Below, one piece after another: positions 8,952-16,432 of a stretch of DNA of 22,622 bases. This DNA comes from an uncultured Salinimicrobium sp. (GTDB taxonomy: Bacteria > Bacteroidota > Bacteroidia > Flavobacteriales > Flavobacteriaceae). The notes beneath the pieces were generated by a model. The model saw only the letters and a program-made list of their open reading frames with translations. It ran no database searches and was not told the origin of the DNA. The position numbers and the translations under genes are program-made. The stretch spans positions 1 to 22,622 of the forward strand of contig CAMPJY010000023.1 of NCBI GenBank assembly GCA_946887025.1. Reading direction: 5' to 3'. The first letter of the stretch is position 1. Each line of letters begins with the position of its first letter.

Positions 8952-10977
8952 CTGCTCGTTTCCCCAGAATAAAAGATCCCTTTTCACCGGTATAGTGAAA
9001 AGGGATCTTTTTTTTCCGGCAGGTTTTCCTCCAGCGGTTCACATAGGTTCTGTAATTGCTTCCATCAGCAATTATTTGCTTTGGTTTTAGGTCCCGGAGC
9101 AGTCGGTCCAGATTAATTTTAGGTGAGTTGGAAAGCAGTATCGTTTCAGGATGCAGGCCCGGGACGAGATACACAGAAGAACTGTCGATCAGCATCAGCC
9201 ATTCGTTTTCCCAGAAATATATATTGCGAAGGGCTTCTGATTCGTAGGAATTGATTGCCTTAACCAGTATATAATTCCTGACCATTCCCTGGTACCGGGC
9301 AGAATCCGTTGAATTATGGGCCAGGATTAAATGCTTGTTGTTCGTCTGACCTATGAACGTTTGTCGGTTCTTATGGAACACGATCAGTTCCTTTTCATTT
9401 TTACTGACAGCTTCAAAAATTAGTACGCCCTGGAGATAAATAGAGACGCATAGAAGCTGCGAAAGTCTCCTGAGAGTAAAACCCCTGCAAAGGAGAATTA
9501 TCGACAGCAGAAGGGCGTAAAACGCGAATAACTGAGATTGCGTAAACTGAATATCCTGAAACAGGAAGTTCTCCTGTAAGGCCATCCATTCCACGAATTT
9601 GTTCAGCCCTTTTATAAGAAAATTTAAGCATTGGGCAAGGACTGCTGGCAGGAGGTCCAGCATCGTGAGAAGAATGATCAGGATCCCCAGCCCGAGGATA
9701 ATTCCCAAGAAAGGAAGGATTACGAGGTTGGAGATAAAGAACAGCCCGGGGAACTGGTGGAAATAAAAAAGGCTTAAAGGCAGCACTCCCACCTGGGCTG
9801 CCAGCGTAACTGTAAATAAGCTCCAGAAATATCTGAGGACAGAATTCTTAAGTACGAGCATATTGAAAAGCAGCGGCTGGAGAATGGCGATTGAAATTAC
9901 TGCGAGGTAACTCAGCTGGAAACCTACCTCCCTCGCCCAATTGGGACGGAACAAAAGCAGCAGCATCAACGAAAGAAACAGGCTGTTCAGCACATTGGTC
10001 TGCCGTTTGAGCTGCATGCCGACGGCAACAAAACTGAACATGCAGACGGCACGTACAATGGAAGGGGAGAAACCTGCGAGCAGGGCATAAGCCCATAGCA
10101 GGAGCAGCAGCAGGAAAGTTTTGGTGAGCTTTCCCCAGCTTTTTCTGTCAAGGAAAGACAGCAGCCTGTTAAGTAACAGGAGAATGATTCCCACATGCAG
10201 TCCTGAAACCGCAAGTATATGCATGACCCCGGCCGCAGCATAGTTCTCATTTGTCTCCTGTGAAAGATCTCGCCGTTGCCCCAGTAGCAGCGCCTGGATG
10301 ACTGCCAGCTCCTCCTTTCCGAAATTCTGCCTTCGGAGTTTTGTTATTATTTTTTCACGGTAATTCTGTGTCGCCTGCTTTGGATCCTGTGCTTCAGGAT
10401 CCAGGGAGAGGATTTCCGCAGGGGAGGGTTCGGTTTGTAACAGGATCCCCCGGTTCGCCATGAATTTTCTGTAGTTGAACTGCTGTGGGTTCAGGGGGGC
10501 TGGAAGTGAATCCAAACTGGATCCAAGTAAAAATCTGTCGCCTATTGACAGGTTTGATTCATTATGAGGCAGCAATAAGAGGATCTTTCCATGGGCTTTG
10601 GAGTCATTCAGCTTTAGCACCTCGGCTACATATTTTTCCCGGTAAAGGTCCGGTTTCAGTTCCTCAGTTATGCTGACAAGTAAAGATGAATCCTTCTTAA
10701 TATTTTGATTGGAATAATGGAGCTCCTGGTTCCCCGGCTGGTGCAGTTGTACGGTCACTATTCCCAGAACAAAAAAAAGGGAAAGACAGCTGCCTCCAAA
10801 AAACTTGTCCTGTACCAGGAGTTTTTCGGATCTGAGAAATGCCAGAATGAAAATAATAAACAGGCCTGCCAGAAGGAAGAGCAGCCAGGAGAGGGGGAGG
10901 GGGGTGTAAAATCCTGTAAAAATTCCCGCCAGCAAGACAATGGTCAAGCGGATGATAGCTGTGTTCAGCAGTTTCAT
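8929..10977 (-). CDS. comEC: ComEC/Rec2 family DNA-uptake channel protein with degenerate C-terminal MBL region
   Basis: Putative inner-membrane channel for transforming single-stranded DNA; 682 residues from the ATG at 10977 (a TTG two codons earlier is also in frame). It has N-terminal membrane helices, a soluble OB-like part with NPQQFNYRKF (163-172), and then the multi-helix Competence domain, marked by HILAVSGLH (253-261). The C-terminal 158 residues (525-682) follow the outline of the ComEC metallo-beta-lactamase end (an LKPKQIIADG strand and HYTGEKGSF) but have no HxHxDH or other metal ligands, so nuclease activity is not expected. It is the last gene of the minus-strand run from surE but is separated from it by a 242-base repeat-bearing gap. 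Its last 23 bases overlap the thioredoxin gene. Confidence 0.9.
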   Translation of the reverse strand: MKLLNTAIIRLTIVLLAGIFTGFYTPLPLSWLLFLLAGLFIIFILAFLRSEKLLVQDKFFGGSCLSLFFVLGIVTVQLHQPGNQELHYSNQNIKKDSSLLVSITEELKPDLYREKYVAEVLKLNDSKAHGKILLLLPHNESNLSIGDRFLLGSSLDSLPAPLNPQQFNYRKFMANRGILLQTEPSPAEILSLDPEAQDPKQATQNYREKIITKLRRQNFGKEELAVIQALLLGQRRDLSQETNENYAAAGVMHILAVSGLHVGIILLLLNRLLSFLDRKSWGKLTKTFLLLLLLWAYALLAGFSPSIVRAVCMFSFVAVGMQLKRQTNVLNSLFLSLMLLLLFRPNWAREVGFQLSYLAVISIAILQPLLFNMLVLKNSVLRYFWSLFTVTLAAQVGVLPLSLFYFHQFPGLFFISNLVILPFLGIILGLGILIILLTMLDLLPAVLAQCLNFLIKGLNKFVEWMALQENFLFQDIQFTQSQLFAFYALLLSIILLCRGFTLRRLSQLLCVSIYLQGVLIFEAVSKNEKELIVFHKNRQTFIGQTNNKHLILAHNSTDSARYQGMVRNYILVKAINSYESEALRNIYFWENEWLMLIDSSSVYLVPGLHPETILLSNSPKINLDRLLRDLKPKQIIADGSNYRTYVNRWRKTCRKKKIPFHYTGEKGSFILGKRAVNLQIPL
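8971..9015 (+). terminator. Rho-independent terminator, possibly bidirectional, inside the comEC 3' end
   Basis: A perfect 17-bp stem: AAAAGATCCCTTTTCAC (8971-8987) pairs with 8995-9011 around loop CGGTATA. The downstream arm runs into eight T (9008-9015), ending plus-strand transcription 20 bases after the thioredoxin stop. Read on the minus strand the stem ends in TTTT then A, so it may also act on comEC mRNA. The whole hairpin lies inside the comEC reading frame (residues about 656-669). Confidence 0.9.
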
Positions 10978-11059
10978 AGCCAATCTCGCGGAAGTGAAAT
11001 AAATTTAAGGAAAAAAGGGGAGGATTAGGGAGTGGCCAGGGTAAATATTTTACAGTGTA

Positions 11060-11238
11060 ACCCTCCGGGGCTATGTTGTGTGGGAGGTGTCGTTTCTACA
11101 AATATTTCGCCCTTCCAGGGCTGTGTAATTGCCATTTCATGGTTTCGTCACCTCCAGAGGAGGGACATCTTTGTAGCAATCGCCCAACCACCTCCTTCAG
11201 CTCCGGAGGAGCGGCACCTTCACAACAGCCGTCGTGCC
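11060..11238. repeat. Cluster of three related short dispersed-type repeat units
   Basis: Three copies of one motif, about 30 bases each. Units at 11151-11180 (CTCCAGAGGAGGGACAT then CTTTGTAGCAA) and 11200-11229 (CTCCGGAGGAGCGGCAC then CTTCACAACAG) are in plus orientation. A third, 11089-11120, is inverted and on the minus strand reads CCCTGGAAGGGCG then AAATATTTGTAGAAA. A short CCTCCGGGG block at 11062 and the inverted TTTGTAGAAA core look like parts of the same family. The cluster fills the gap between the NlpC/P60 gene and comEC (10978-11219, no supportable gene) and covers the last codons and stop of the NlpC/P60 gene. The pattern resembles short intergenic repeats seen in many Bacteroidota genomes; copy number elsewhere is unknown here. 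Confidence 0.65.
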
Positions 11239-11774
11239 ATCACAAAATGCTCTTCCCAATAAGGGTTTTTTAAAGAAGAAATTATCACCCCTTGGGAACT
11301 GGAGGAATGTATGAAGAAGATCTCCTCTTCCCTGGTCTCCACCACCAGGCCTACATGATTGATGACCTTCCTGTTCTTGTCTGTCTCGAAAAATAACAGG
11401 TCCCCAACCCCGACCTCCCGTAAATATAGACGGGAACCTAATAGGGACATTTCCCTGGAGATGCGCGGGAGCTCTATATTCTCCTCCAGAAAGGCAGTAT
11501 ATATCAAACCAGAACAATCCATGCCTTCTGTTGTTGTACCTCCATACCTGTACTTCGTGCCAAGAAAAGTCTTGGCATTTTCGCTGATCTCCAGCGCAAG
11601 CCTTGTCCCAACCCCTCTTTCCTCCTCAATTTCCTCCACGATCTCCTCCCTCTGCGTTTTTATTTCTGTACGTTCCCTTGAGGTCTTTTCCACATTGGAG
11701 ATACGTTTCCTGGAGGCCCCGCAGGAGCTCAACAGAAGGGATAAGATTATAAGAACAGCAAATCTGAAATTCAT
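11220..11774 (-). CDS. NlpC/P60 cysteine peptidase lipoprotein
   Basis: Probable cell-wall endopeptidase cleaving peptidoglycan stem peptides (the family cuts D-Glu-diaminopimelate type bonds). The 184-residue precursor has a lipoprotein signal with lipobox LSSC, Cys18 being the acylated residue. A charged linker follows (19-55, mostly Glu/Arg/Lys), then the NlpC/P60 domain (about 60-184). Catalytic Cys87 is in MDCSGL, His140 in INHVGLV, and the likely third residue is His156. VGVGDLLFF (121-129) is the usual strand before the His. It starts 5 bases after lpxB, so it belongs to the same operon. Its final codons ARRLL-stop lie in a dispersed repeat unit, so the C-terminus may have been reshaped by that repeat. 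Confidence 0.92.
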   Translation of the reverse strand: MNFRFAVLIILSLLLSSCGASRKRISNVEKTSRERTEIKTQREEIVEEIEEERGVGTRLALEISENAKTFLGTKYRYGGTTTEGMDCSGLIYTAFLEENIELPRISREMSLLGSRLYLREVGVGDLLFFETDKNRKVINHVGLVVETREEEIFFIHSSSSQGVIISSLKNPYWEEHFVMARRLL

Positions 11775-11779
11775 AGCAC

Positions 11780-12898
11780 TTATGTTGCGGAAATGGTCTC
11801 GTAGATCAATCTGGCTGTTTTCTCGCTGGCGCCCGCACCTCCGAGCTTCTGCTCCAGTTCGTAATAGTCGCTGAAGATCTTCTTCCGGGGTTCTTCCGAA
11901 AGGATCTTCTGAAGTTCTGTTTTCAGGTTCTTCGGATTGAACTCTGCCTGTATCAGTTCCTTTACCACCTCCCGATCCATTATCAGATTGACCAACGAAA
12001 TATAATCCAGTTTTATTATACGTTTGGCGATCTCATATGAAATTCGATTCCCTTTGTAGCAGACCACCTCGGGCACCTTGAAAAGTGCAGTTTCAAGAGT
12101 GGCGGTACCTGAGGTGACGAGGGCAGCAGAAGAGAGGCTCAGCACATCATAAGTGCGGTTCATGATCAGGTGGACGTTCTTCTTTTTGATGAATTGCTGA
12201 TAAAATTCCTCATCCTGACTGGGTGCGCCTGCAATCACGAACTGGTAACCAGTGAAATCATCGGTGATGCTGAGCATGATTTCCAGCATGTTCGAGATCT
12301 CCTGTTTTCTGCTTCCCGGCAGCAGGGCGATGATGGGGCGCTCGTCCAGCTGAAATTTCTTTTTGAAGCCCTCAGCATCTATGGGCGACCGATCGGCGAT
12401 GGCATCTATCAGGGGATGCCCCACAAAATGGACTTTGTATTTGTGTTTATCCTCGTAAAATTCCTTTTCAAAAGGCAGGATTACGTACATCTCGTCAATA
12501 TCCCGCTGAATATCCTTAATCCGGTTCTCCTTCCAGGCCCAAATCTGCGGGGAGATATAAAAATGGGTCTTATAGCCTTCTTTCCGGGCCCATTTGGCGA
12601 TCCTGAGGTTGAATCCGGGGTAATCTATGAAAATGAGTACATCCGGATTATAAGAAATGATATCCTTCTTGCAAAACGAGATGTTACTCAGGATGGTTTT
12701 AAGGTTCATCAGCACCTCTGCAAAGCCCATAAAGGCAAGTTCCCGGTAATGTTTTACCAGCTTGCCTCCCTGCTGCTGCATCAGATCGCCTCCCCAGAAT
12801 CTGAAATCAGCTTGTGGGTCCACCTGCTTCAGGGCCTTCATCAGGTTGGAGGCATGCAGATCTCCGGAGGCTTCTCCTGCAATAAGGTAGTACTTCAT
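11780..12898 (-). CDS. lpxB: Lipid-A-disaccharide synthase
   Basis: GT19 glycosyltransferase joining UDP-2,3-diacylglucosamine and lipid X into the lipid A disaccharide, at the inner face of the inner membrane. The 372-residue length is normal. Conserved blocks are AGEASGDLHASNLM (7-20), FWGGDLM (34-40), IDYPGFNLRIAKWARK (91-106, with the conserved Asp92), YISPQIWAWKENRI (114-127), VGHPLID (159-165), LLPGSRKQEI (192-201) and SGTATLETAL (263-272) in the nucleotide-binding half. All main motifs are intact. It is preceded by a small membrane protein gene whose TAG ends one base before this ATG and followed 5 bases later by an NlpC/P60 lipoprotein gene. The other lpx genes are not in the window. 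Confidence 0.96.
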   Translation of the reverse strand: MKYYLIAGEASGDLHASNLMKALKQVDPQADFRFWGGDLMQQQGGKLVKHYRELAFMGFAEVLMNLKTILSNISFCKKDIISYNPDVLIFIDYPGFNLRIAKWARKEGYKTHFYISPQIWAWKENRIKDIQRDIDEMYVILPFEKEFYEDKHKYKVHFVGHPLIDAIADRSPIDAEGFKKKFQLDERPIIALLPGSRKQEISNMLEIMLSITDDFTGYQFVIAGAPSQDEEFYQQFIKKKNVHLIMNRTYDVLSLSSAALVTSGTATLETALFKVPEVVCYKGNRISYEIAKRIIKLDYISLVNLIMDREVVKELIQAEFNPKNLKTELQKILSEEPRKKIFSDYYELEQKLGGAGASEKTARLIYETISAT

Positions 12899-12899
12899 C

Positions 12900-13181
12900 C
12901 TAATATATTTTTATGAAAACCATACATAGGGCCGCCAGGAAACTGGCCATCAGGACTCCTCTTGCGCGGTATATCTTCTTTTTGTGAAGGAACAGGAAAA
13001 AGGGGAGGAAATTCAGGATCGCGCCCGCCAGGATCAGCGTGCCCAGGAAATCATTTTCTGCAGCCGCCTTCAGGCTTTCTCCTATCCCAAGTTTTGAGAA
13101 AATGAGGATATAGAACAGCATTCCCAGTAAATTGGTCAGGATCCCGGTCAACAATCCAATAAAGATATCCCTTTTAATCAT
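12900..13181 (-). CDS. Small three-helix membrane protein of unknown function
   Basis: A 93-residue protein that I do not recognise as a characterised family. It has three predicted membrane helices (about 6-29, 45-66, 74-91), a positively charged HKKKIYRAR loop after helix 2 and a short polar loop after helix 1. There are no catalytic motifs. Its ATG overlaps the last 8 bases of surE (ATGATTAA) and its stop lies one base before the lpxB ATG, so it is tightly wedged in the operon and is probably a real, translationally coupled gene. A role linked to lipid A synthesis or the envelope is only suggested by position. Confidence 0.8.
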   Translation of the reverse strand: MIKRDIFIGLLTGILTNLLGMLFYILIFSKLGIGESLKAAAENDFLGTLILAGAILNFLPFFLFLHKKKIYRARGVLMASFLAALCMVFIKIY

Positions 13182-13956
13182 TCAGCTTCCAGGTGTTTAA
13201 TTCTCTCAGGAAATGATGTGCCGTGAGGTCGAACTGAACGGGAACCACCGAAACATATCCCTGCGCGAGGGCGTGTTCATCGCTGTCCTCACCCTCGTCC
13301 ACATTGACGAATTTCCCGGTAAGCCAGTAATAATCCCTTCCCTGTGGATTGGTGCGTTTGTCAAATTCCTCTTCCCAATGGGCTTCCGCCTGGCGACACA
13401 CTTTTATGCCTTTTATCTCTGAAGCTTTTAGTTTCGGGAGATTAACATTGAGTACGATTCCCTTTGGCAGGCCCTTTTCCAGCACATGTCTGGTGATTGC
13501 TTTGACATATTTTTTGGTAGGTTCAAAATCCGCCGTCAACGAATAATCCAGCAGGGAGAAGCCTATAGCCGGAATGCCTTCCACCCCCGCTTCCACGGCG
13601 GCGCTCATGGTGCCTGAATAGATCACGTTGATGGAGGAGTTGGACCCGTGATTGATCCCGCTTACACAAAGGTCAGGTTTTCGATGAAGAATCTCCTGAG
13701 TCGCGATCTTTACGCAGTCTGCCGGAGTTCCGGAACAGCTGTATTCCCGGACCTTGGACTTTTCGTCTACTTTGGTGGGATCGCAGAACAGGGTATTGCT
13801 GATGGTTATAGCGTGACCCATCCCGCTTTGCGGACTATCGGGCGCGACCACTATCACATCCCCCAGCTCTTTCATGACATCGATTAGCGCCCGGATTCCC
13901 GGGGCTGTGATTCCATCGTCGTTCGTTACTAGTATAAGGGGTTTCTTTTGTGACAT
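13174..13956 (-). CDS. surE: SurE 5'/3'-nucleotidase
   Basis: Metal-dependent survival-protein phosphatase that dephosphorylates nucleoside monophosphates (and in some species exopolyphosphate), in the cytosol. Motifs are LVTNDDGITAPGI (9-21, metal ligands Asp13-Asp14), APDSPQSGMGHAIT (38-51, Ser44), SGTPADCV (75-82) and SGINHGSN (99-106, Asn102). The open frame extends upstream to an ATG at 14025, but the family motif normally begins within the first 10 residues, so I place the start at the ATG at 13956, giving 260 residues, the usual size. It is the first gene of the surE-membrane protein-lpxB-NlpC/P60 run. It diverges from the prc gene across a 128-base gap. Confidence 0.95.
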   Translation of the reverse strand: MSQKKPLILVTNDDGITAPGIRALIDVMKELGDVIVVAPDSPQSGMGHAITISNTLFCDPTKVDEKSKVREYSCSGTPADCVKIATQEILHRKPDLCVSGINHGSNSSINVIYSGTMSAAVEAGVEGIPAIGFSLLDYSLTADFEPTKKYVKAITRHVLEKGLPKGIVLNVNLPKLKASEIKGIKVCRQAEAHWEEEFDKRTNPQGRDYYWLTGKFVNVDEGEDSDEHALAQGYVSVVPVQFDLTAHHFLRELNTWKLND

Positions 13957-14084
13957 TCTGAAAAATTTAATAAGCGCTAAAATAAAGTAATTTCCTGAGG
14001 AAACCTTATATTCGTAGTTCAACAATTAGTGAGCGACTTTAACACTATTGGCACAGTTTTTAATGTATAGTAGTTGAAAAACCA

Positions 14085-16289
14085 ATGAAGATAATATTTA
14101 GTGCGATGAGAAGGAATTATAAGATCTTAGTGCTGGTACTGCTGTTCGCAGTCGCCTCCTGTAGTTTTACGACCAAAAGTTTTGATGACCCCAATAAAGA
14201 TAAGACCCTGATAGAGCTTATCACCTATGTCCTCGAAAATGGTCATTATGATGCAAAAGACATCAACGATTCCTTCTCAAAAGAGGTTTTTGCTGACTAC
14301 ATGGAATCACTCGATCCACTTAAACGCTATTTTTACGCCAGCGATATTGAGGAATTTAAGGCTTTCGAAACCAAAATAGACGACCAGATCAACAACAGCG
14401 AGATCAGCTTCTTTGATCTAACGCATACCCGCCTTCAGAAGAGAATGCAGGAGGCCGAGACGCGATATAAGGAAATCCTGTCCACCCCCTTCGATTTCTC
14501 CAAAGAGGAAGTAATCAATACAGAATACGAGGAAACAGAATATGTATCCTCCAAAGAAGAAATGATGAACCGCTGGAGAAAACAGCTGAAGTTTAGTACC
14601 ATCGCCAATTACTACGACCTGAAGGAAGAGCAGGAACGCGAGCTGGAACTTCAGAAAGATTCTGATAAACCTGTTTCCGAAAAACCTGCCTCTGGCGAGG
14701 CTGAAAGAGCATTTAAAGCTAAAACAGACGCCGAACTTGAAGCCGAAGCCAGAGAGATCACCATGTCTTCCCTGGATGAGTATTTCGACTTCAACGACGA
14801 CCTGGAAAGAAAAGACTGGTTTAGCCTTTACATCAACTCTATCGTAGAAGAATTCGATCCGCACACCTTCTATTTCGCACCCCAGGATAAAGACCGTTTT
14901 GATATGGCGATGTCCGGGAAACTGGAAGGGATAGGCGCCAGACTTCAGAAAAAGAATGATAACGTAAAGATCATTGAGATCATTTCCGGAGGTCCTGCAT
15001 GGAGAAGTGAGGAACTGGAAGTGGGCGATGAGATTACCAAGGTGAGACAGGAAGATGAAAAAGAGGCGGTGAGCATTGTGGGAATGCGCCTGGATGACGC
15101 AGTTAACCTGATTAAAGGTCCAAAAGGCACCAAGGTGATCCTGACTGTGAGAAAGGTCGATGGAACCACCGAAGAAATAAAGATTACCAGGGATGTGGTG
15201 GAACTGGAGGAGACGTACGCCAAGTCATCGATCGTAGATAAAGATGGGCACACTTATGGGCTGATCAACCTTCCCAAGTTTTACTTTGACATGGAAAATT
15301 ACGCTGCCAGAAATGCTGCCAGCGATGTTGAAAAAGAAATCATCCGCCTGAAAGAACAGGGGATGGAAGGCCTTGTACTGGACCTGCGAAATAACGGGGG
15401 AGGTTCCCTTAAAACTGTAGTCGATATCGCCGGGTTGTTCATTAAAGAAGGCCCTATCGTACAGGTGAAATCTAAAATGGAAGGTCAGGAAGTTTTGAAG
15501 GACACCAACCCTGCCGTACTGTGGGACGGACCACTTGTGATCCTGGTAAACGAACTTTCGGCTTCTGCTTCTGAGATACTTGCTGCCGCAATGCAGGATT
15601 ACAAACGAGCCATTATCATTGGAAGTGAGCAGACCTATGGAAAAGGAACCGTACAAAATGTACTCGACCTGAACCAGTGGGTTAGAAACAGCGACTTCGG
15701 GGACTTAGGGGCGTTGAAGATCACCACCCAGAAATTCTACAGAGTGAATGGGGGATCCACCCAGCTGGAAGGCGTGAAGAGTGATGTAGTTGTTCCGGAT
15801 AGATACAGCTATATCGACATAGGGGAAAAGGATATGGAGAATCCACTTCCCTGGGACAAAATTGAACCAGCCAATTATGAGGTCTGGGATGGGTATATCG
15901 ATTTTGAGGAAACCATCAGTAACAGCAAGGAAAGAATGGCGAAAAGTGAGCAGTTGAACCTGATCGATCAAAACGCCAAATGGATCAGGGACCAGCGGGA
16001 TGAAAGTGTTTTTCCACTTAGCTTTGAGGAATATAAAGCAGAGATTGAACAAAATGAGGAGCAGGCTTCCAGATTTGAAGAGATTTCCGATTATCAGACT
16101 GATCTTACTTTCGAATCTCTGCCTTACGAAAGGGAGATGTTCGTTACAGATACCATCCTGGAAGAAAAACGATCCAGGTGGCATGAAAGCCTAAGCAGCG
16201 ACGTTTATATGGAGGAAGCTATTAACGTGCTGGAAGACATGAAGATGAACAATATCAAGAGAAGTAAAGTTGCTAATCTGAAGGATTAA
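14085..16289 (+). CDS. prc: Tail-specific (C-terminal processing) protease, Prc/Tsp type, lipoprotein
   Basis: Periplasmic S41 Ser-Lys protease that degrades proteins from their C-termini and, in relatives, controls peptidoglycan hydrolases. The 734-residue form has a lipoprotein signal ending AVASC (Cys26). A helical N-terminal Tsp domain (about 35-260) has a charged Glu/Lys insert (180-225). A PDZ domain (about 280-370) contains the carboxylate-loop-like GIGARL and GPKGTKV. The peptidase core (about 375-570) has VLDLRNNGGGS (431-441), SASASE (492-497, nucleophile most likely Ser494) and the general base Lys520 in YGKGTVQ. A C-terminal DUF3340-like region follows. A second ATG at 14106 would give a shorter signal peptide, which I cannot exclude. 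It is a single-gene unit ending in a terminator. Confidence 0.94.
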   Translation: MKIIFSAMRRNYKILVLVLLFAVASCSFTTKSFDDPNKDKTLIELITYVLENGHYDAKDINDSFSKEVFADYMESLDPLKRYFYASDIEEFKAFETKIDDQINNSEISFFDLTHTRLQKRMQEAETRYKEILSTPFDFSKEEVINTEYEETEYVSSKEEMMNRWRKQLKFSTIANYYDLKEEQERELELQKDSDKPVSEKPASGEAERAFKAKTDAELEAEAREITMSSLDEYFDFNDDLERKDWFSLYINSIVEEFDPHTFYFAPQDKDRFDMAMSGKLEGIGARLQKKNDNVKIIEIISGGPAWRSEELEVGDEITKVRQEDEKEAVSIVGMRLDDAVNLIKGPKGTKVILTVRKVDGTTEEIKITRDVVELEETYAKSSIVDKDGHTYGLINLPKFYFDMENYAARNAASDVEKEIIRLKEQGMEGLVLDLRNNGGGSLKTVVDIAGLFIKEGPIVQVKSKMEGQEVLKDTNPAVLWDGPLVILVNELSASASEILAAAMQDYKRAIIIGSEQTYGKGTVQNVLDLNQWVRNSDFGDLGALKITTQKFYRVNGGSTQLEGVKSDVVVPDRYSYIDIGEKDMENPLPWDKIEPANYEVWDGYIDFEETISNSKERMAKSEQLNLIDQNAKWIRDQRDESVFPLSFEEYKAEIEQNEEQASRFEEISDYQTDLTFESLPYEREMFVTDTILEEKRSRWHESLSSDVYMEEAINVLEDMKMNNIKRSKVANLKD

Positions 16290-16309
16290 TCATCCATACA
16301 ATATTTTCA

Positions 16310-16346
16310 AAATCCCGGTGGTGCCAAGGTGCTGCCGGGATTTTTT
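16310..16346 (+). terminator. Rho-independent terminator of prc
   Basis: AAATCCCGG (16310-16318) pairs perfectly with CCGGGATTT (16335-16343) around a 16-base loop, and six T (16341-16346) follow. It starts 20 bases after the prc stop, so transcription is unlikely to continue into the RAYT remnant. Confidence 0.85.
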
Positions 16347-16399
16347 ACTATAACAAAGCCGCAAAAATGGGGGAAATCTCGACCTGCCATTATTAAGGA

Positions 16400-16431
16400 A
16401 TTTCCCTAATTTGAAAAACAGTCTGGGAAAT
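16400..16431. repeat. Hairpin upstream of the RAYT pseudogene
   Basis: ATTTCCC (16400-16406) can pair with GGGAAAT (16425-16431) around a loop containing GAAAAACA. It ends one base before the RAYT ATG. GGGAAATC also occurs directly at 16371-16378. The rest of 16347-16432 shows no gene. Confidence 0.4.
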
Positions 16432-16432
16432 C

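Noticed and set aside
11032..11273. Open frames of 66-76 codons in the comEC/NlpC gap
   Set aside because: They consist mostly of the dispersed repeat units translated in arbitrary frames and run into the opposite strand of the NlpC/P60 gene.
13991..14003. Palindrome TTTCCTGAGGAAA between surE and prc as an operator
   Set aside because: Short 6-bp arms and a single copy, so chance is likely without comparative support.
13957..14025. Longer SurE start at 14025
   Set aside because: It would put 23 non-conserved residues before the LVTNDDG motif, which normally begins close to the N-terminus.
14048..14076. TTG followed by TATAG as a prc promoter
   Set aside because: Spacing and -7 sequence do not fit the Bacteroidota consensus well enough to annotate.
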